Assembly: GCA_958298945.1 (NCBI GenBank)
Contig: CATQJD010000146.1
Coordinates: forward strand, 620,001 to 684,000
From: Atherix ibis
Lineage: Eukaryota > Arthropoda > Insecta > Diptera > Athericidae
Reading direction: 5' to 3'
Length of the DNA: 64,000 nt
Shown: positions 62,460 through 64,000 of the stretch, piece by piece
Layout of the letters: each line of letters starts with the position of its first letter
Position numbering within the stretch: position 1 is the stretch's first letter
Notes under the pieces: generated by a model
What the model was told of the DNA's origin: nothing
Database searches by the model: none
Seen by the model: only the letters and a program-made list of their open reading frames with translations
Translations under genes and position numbers: made by a program

Positions 62460-64000
62460 AGAGGAATATGAAGTAGTATGTTTAAGAGAAATATGAAGTT
62501 CTATGTTTAAGAGGAATATGAAGTAGTATGTTCAAGAGGAATATGAAGTAGTATATTTGAGAGGAATATGAAGTAGTATGTTTAAGAGGAATATGAAGTA
62601 GTATGTTTAAGAGGAATATGAAGTAGTATATTAAAGAGGAATATGAAGTAGTATGTTTAAGAGGAATATGAAGTAGTATGTTTAAGAGGAATATGAATTA
62701 GTATGTCTTAGAGGAATATAAAGTAGTATGTTTAAGAGGAATATGAAGTACTATGTTTAAGAGGAATATGAACTAGTATGTTCAAGAGGAATATGAAGTA
62801 GTATATTTAAGGGGAATATGAAGTAGTATGTTTAAGAGAAATATTAGGTAGTATGGTTAAGGGGAATATGTGAGGAATATGAAGAAGTATGTTTAAGAGG
62901 AATATGAAGTAGTATATTTAAGAGGAATATGAAGTATTATGTTAAAGAGGAATATGAAGTAGTATGTTTAAGAGGAATATGAAGTAGTGTATTTAAGAGG
63001 AATATGAAGTAGTATGTTTAAAAGGAATATGAAGTAGTATGTTAAAGAGGAATACGGAGTAGTATATTTAAGAGGAATATGAAGTAGTATGTTTAAGAGG
63101 AATATGAAGAATTATGTTTAAGAGAAATATGAAGTAGTATATTTAAGAGGAATATGAAGTAGTATGTTTAAGAGGAATATGAAGTAGTATTTTTAAGAGG
63201 AATATGAAGTAGTATATTTAAGAGGAATATGCAGTAGTATGTTTAAGAGGAATATGAAGTAGTATGCTTAAGAGGAATATAAAGTAGTATGTTTAAGAGG
63301 AATATGAAGTAGTATGTTTAAGAGGAATACGGAGTAGTATGTTTAAGAGGAATATGAAGTAGTATGTTTAAGAGGAATATGAAGAATTATGTTTAAGAGA
63401 AATATGAAGTAGTATATTTAAGAGGAATATGAAGTAGTATGTTCAAGAGAAATATGAAGTAGTATGTTTAAGAGGAATATGAATTAGTATGTCTTAGAGG
63501 AATGAAAAGTAGTATGTTTAAGAGGAATATGAAGTACTATGTTTAAGAGGAATATGAAGTAGTATGTTCAAGAGGAATATGAAGTAGTATATTTGAGAGG
63601 AATATGAAGTAGTATGTTTAAGAGGAATATGAAGTAGTATGTTTAAGAGGAATATGAAGTAGTATATTAAAGAGGAATATGAAGTAGTATGTTTAAGAGG
63701 AATATGAAGTAGTATGTTTAAGAGGAATATGAATTAGTATGTCTTAGAGGAATATAAAGTAGTATGTTTAAGAGGAATATGAAGTACTATGTTTAAGAGG
63801 AATATGAACTAGTATGTTCAAGAGGAATATGAAGTAGTATATTTAAGGGGAATATGAAGTAGTATGTTTAAGAGAAATATGAAGTAGTATGGTTAAGGGG
63901 AATATGAGAGGAATATGAAGAAGTATGTTTAAGAGGAATATGAAGAAGTATATTTAAGAGGAATATGAAGTATTATGTTAAAGAGGAATATGAAGTAGTA
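62460..64000 (+). repeat. 1,036-bp tandem duplication, cut by window edge
   Basis: Copy 1 is about 62,460-63,000 and copy 2 about 63,500 to the window end. Landmarks at 1,036 are GTATGTCTTA (62701/63737) and the GGGGAATATG that starts a 36-bp monomer (62861/63897). An additional GTATGTCTTAGAGG at 63487 shows a smaller internal copy 250 bp before the second. The remainder 11 modulo 25 is one 36-bp monomer. Confidence 0.88.
62859..62894 (+). repeat. 36-bp monomer, second type
   Basis: Reads GGGGAATATG then TGAGGAATATGAAGAAG. The same +11 length change recurs at 63895-63930 as GGGGAATATG then AGAGGAATATGAAGAAG. Neither carries the ATATCAAG change of the main 36-bp family, so this pair is either an ancestral form or an independent duplication of the same 11 bases. 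Confidence 0.85.

Larger units (their letters stand above)
4460..64000 (+). repeat. 25-bp satellite array, forward-oriented arm
   Basis: About 2,380 tandem copies of AAGAGGAATATG plus AAGTAGTATGTTT (25 bp, 28% G, no C in the consensus). Two monomer states dominate, ending GTATGTTT or GTATATTT, and they alternate irregularly. Other substitutions recur in blocks, for example GAAGCAG, GAACTAG, GGCATATG, GGACTATG and GTCTAAG, and serve as markers of the duplicated segments listed separately. The arm contains no unique sequence. The monomer carries TGA (bases 11-13), TAG (16-18) and TAA (25-2), so all frames are closed about every 75 bp or less. The opposite strand has one TAA per monomer and is closed every 75 bp per frame. 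The arm runs off the right edge of the window. Confidence 0.98.

Noticed and set aside
1..64000. Possible protein-coding genes or repetitive protein ORFs
   Set aside because: The monomer has three stops on its own strand and one on the other. The 25-bp period cycles all frames, so each frame meets each stop every 75 bp unless mutated. Any longer frame is a chance product of stop-removing variants and has no start or ribosome-binding context worth annotating.
1..64000. CRISPR-like array (regular short repeats)
   Set aside because: Repeats are directly contiguous with no unique spacers, and variation is spread over the whole unit.
1..64000. Telomeric or simple-sequence repeat
   Set aside because: No TTAGGG, TTTAGGG, TTAGG or similar unit is present. 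The 25-bp unit is far longer than telomeric motifs.
4460..64000. Resemblance to fly simple satellites (AAGAG and AATAT pieces inside the monomer)
   Set aside because: Both five-base pieces are present, but only as parts of an A/G/T-only 25-mer. They are not tandem on their own, so the match is probably chance.
4460..64000. AAGAGGAA as a repeated ETS/PU.1-type binding site every 25 bp
   Set aside because: The GGAA core is present, but the base after it is T where the PU.1 consensus has G, and nothing else supports a regulatory role. Low-complexity A/G-rich DNA gives such matches easily.
4460..64000. CENP-B box or other known centromere motif
   Set aside because: No sequence resembling TTCGNNNNANNCGGG occurs. 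C is nearly absent from the forward strand.
4460..64000. G-quadruplex or i-motif potential from the G-only strand
   Set aside because: G occurs as single bases and one GG per monomer. GGG or GGGG arises only in rare variants and never in the four close runs needed.

Overview
The whole 64,000-base window is one kind of sequence: a satellite array built from a 25-bp monomer. In the orientation of the larger arm the consensus is AAGAGGAATATG followed directly by AAGTAGTATGTTT (10 A, 8 T, 7 G, no C). Roughly 2,560 monomers fit in the window. I found no unique sequence, gene, RNA gene, transposon, telomere repeat or CRISPR array anywhere. The monomer carries TGA, TAG and TAA on its own strand and one TAA on the opposite strand. 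Because 25 is 1 modulo 3, every frame meets each of these stops about every 75 bp, so only trivial open frames can exist.

Tens of kilobases of pure satellite point to a eukaryotic heterochromatic locus (pericentromere, centromere, subtelomere, B or sex chromosome), assembled from long reads. Nothing here identifies the species, and I do not recognise the monomer as a named satellite.

Layout. Bases 1-4459 hold about 178 monomers in the reverse orientation (seen as CTCTTAAACATAC, then TACTTCATATTC). At 4459/4460 the array flips orientation abruptly, forming an inverted repeat with a 4-base spacer. From 4460 to the right edge about 2,380 monomers run in the forward orientation. Both ends of the window lie inside the array.

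On top of the 25-bp period there is a patchwork of nested tandem duplications. In the left arm these have spacings of 250 bp, 1,327-1,328 bp and 400 bp. In the right arm they include 997/1,072 bp nested in 3,348 bp (4.6-14.1 kb), 825 and 3,100 bp (14.2-18.4 kb), 791 bp (18.8-20.4 kb), 2,385 bp (21.2-26.0 kb, almost identical copies), 1,100 bp (30.5-32.7 kb), 575 bp (33.1-34.3 kb), a 1.6-2.3 kb family (34-54 kb), a transposed block copy (40.34-41.32 kb), 2,599 bp (54.5-59.7 kb), 1,550 bp containing a 150-bp six-monomer repeat (58.9-62.0 kb), and 1,036 bp (62-64 kb).

Rare monomers of abnormal length (22, 24, 30, 31 and 36 bp) act as landmarks. For most spacings above that are not multiples of 25, the remainder is the summed length change of the abnormal monomers I can see in the interval. 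The pattern fits a young satellite expanded by repeated unequal exchange or replication-based amplification of segments one to one hundred and thirty monomers long. I see no protein-coding or regulatory system; the interest lies in the array's architecture, its strand asymmetry and its inversion.
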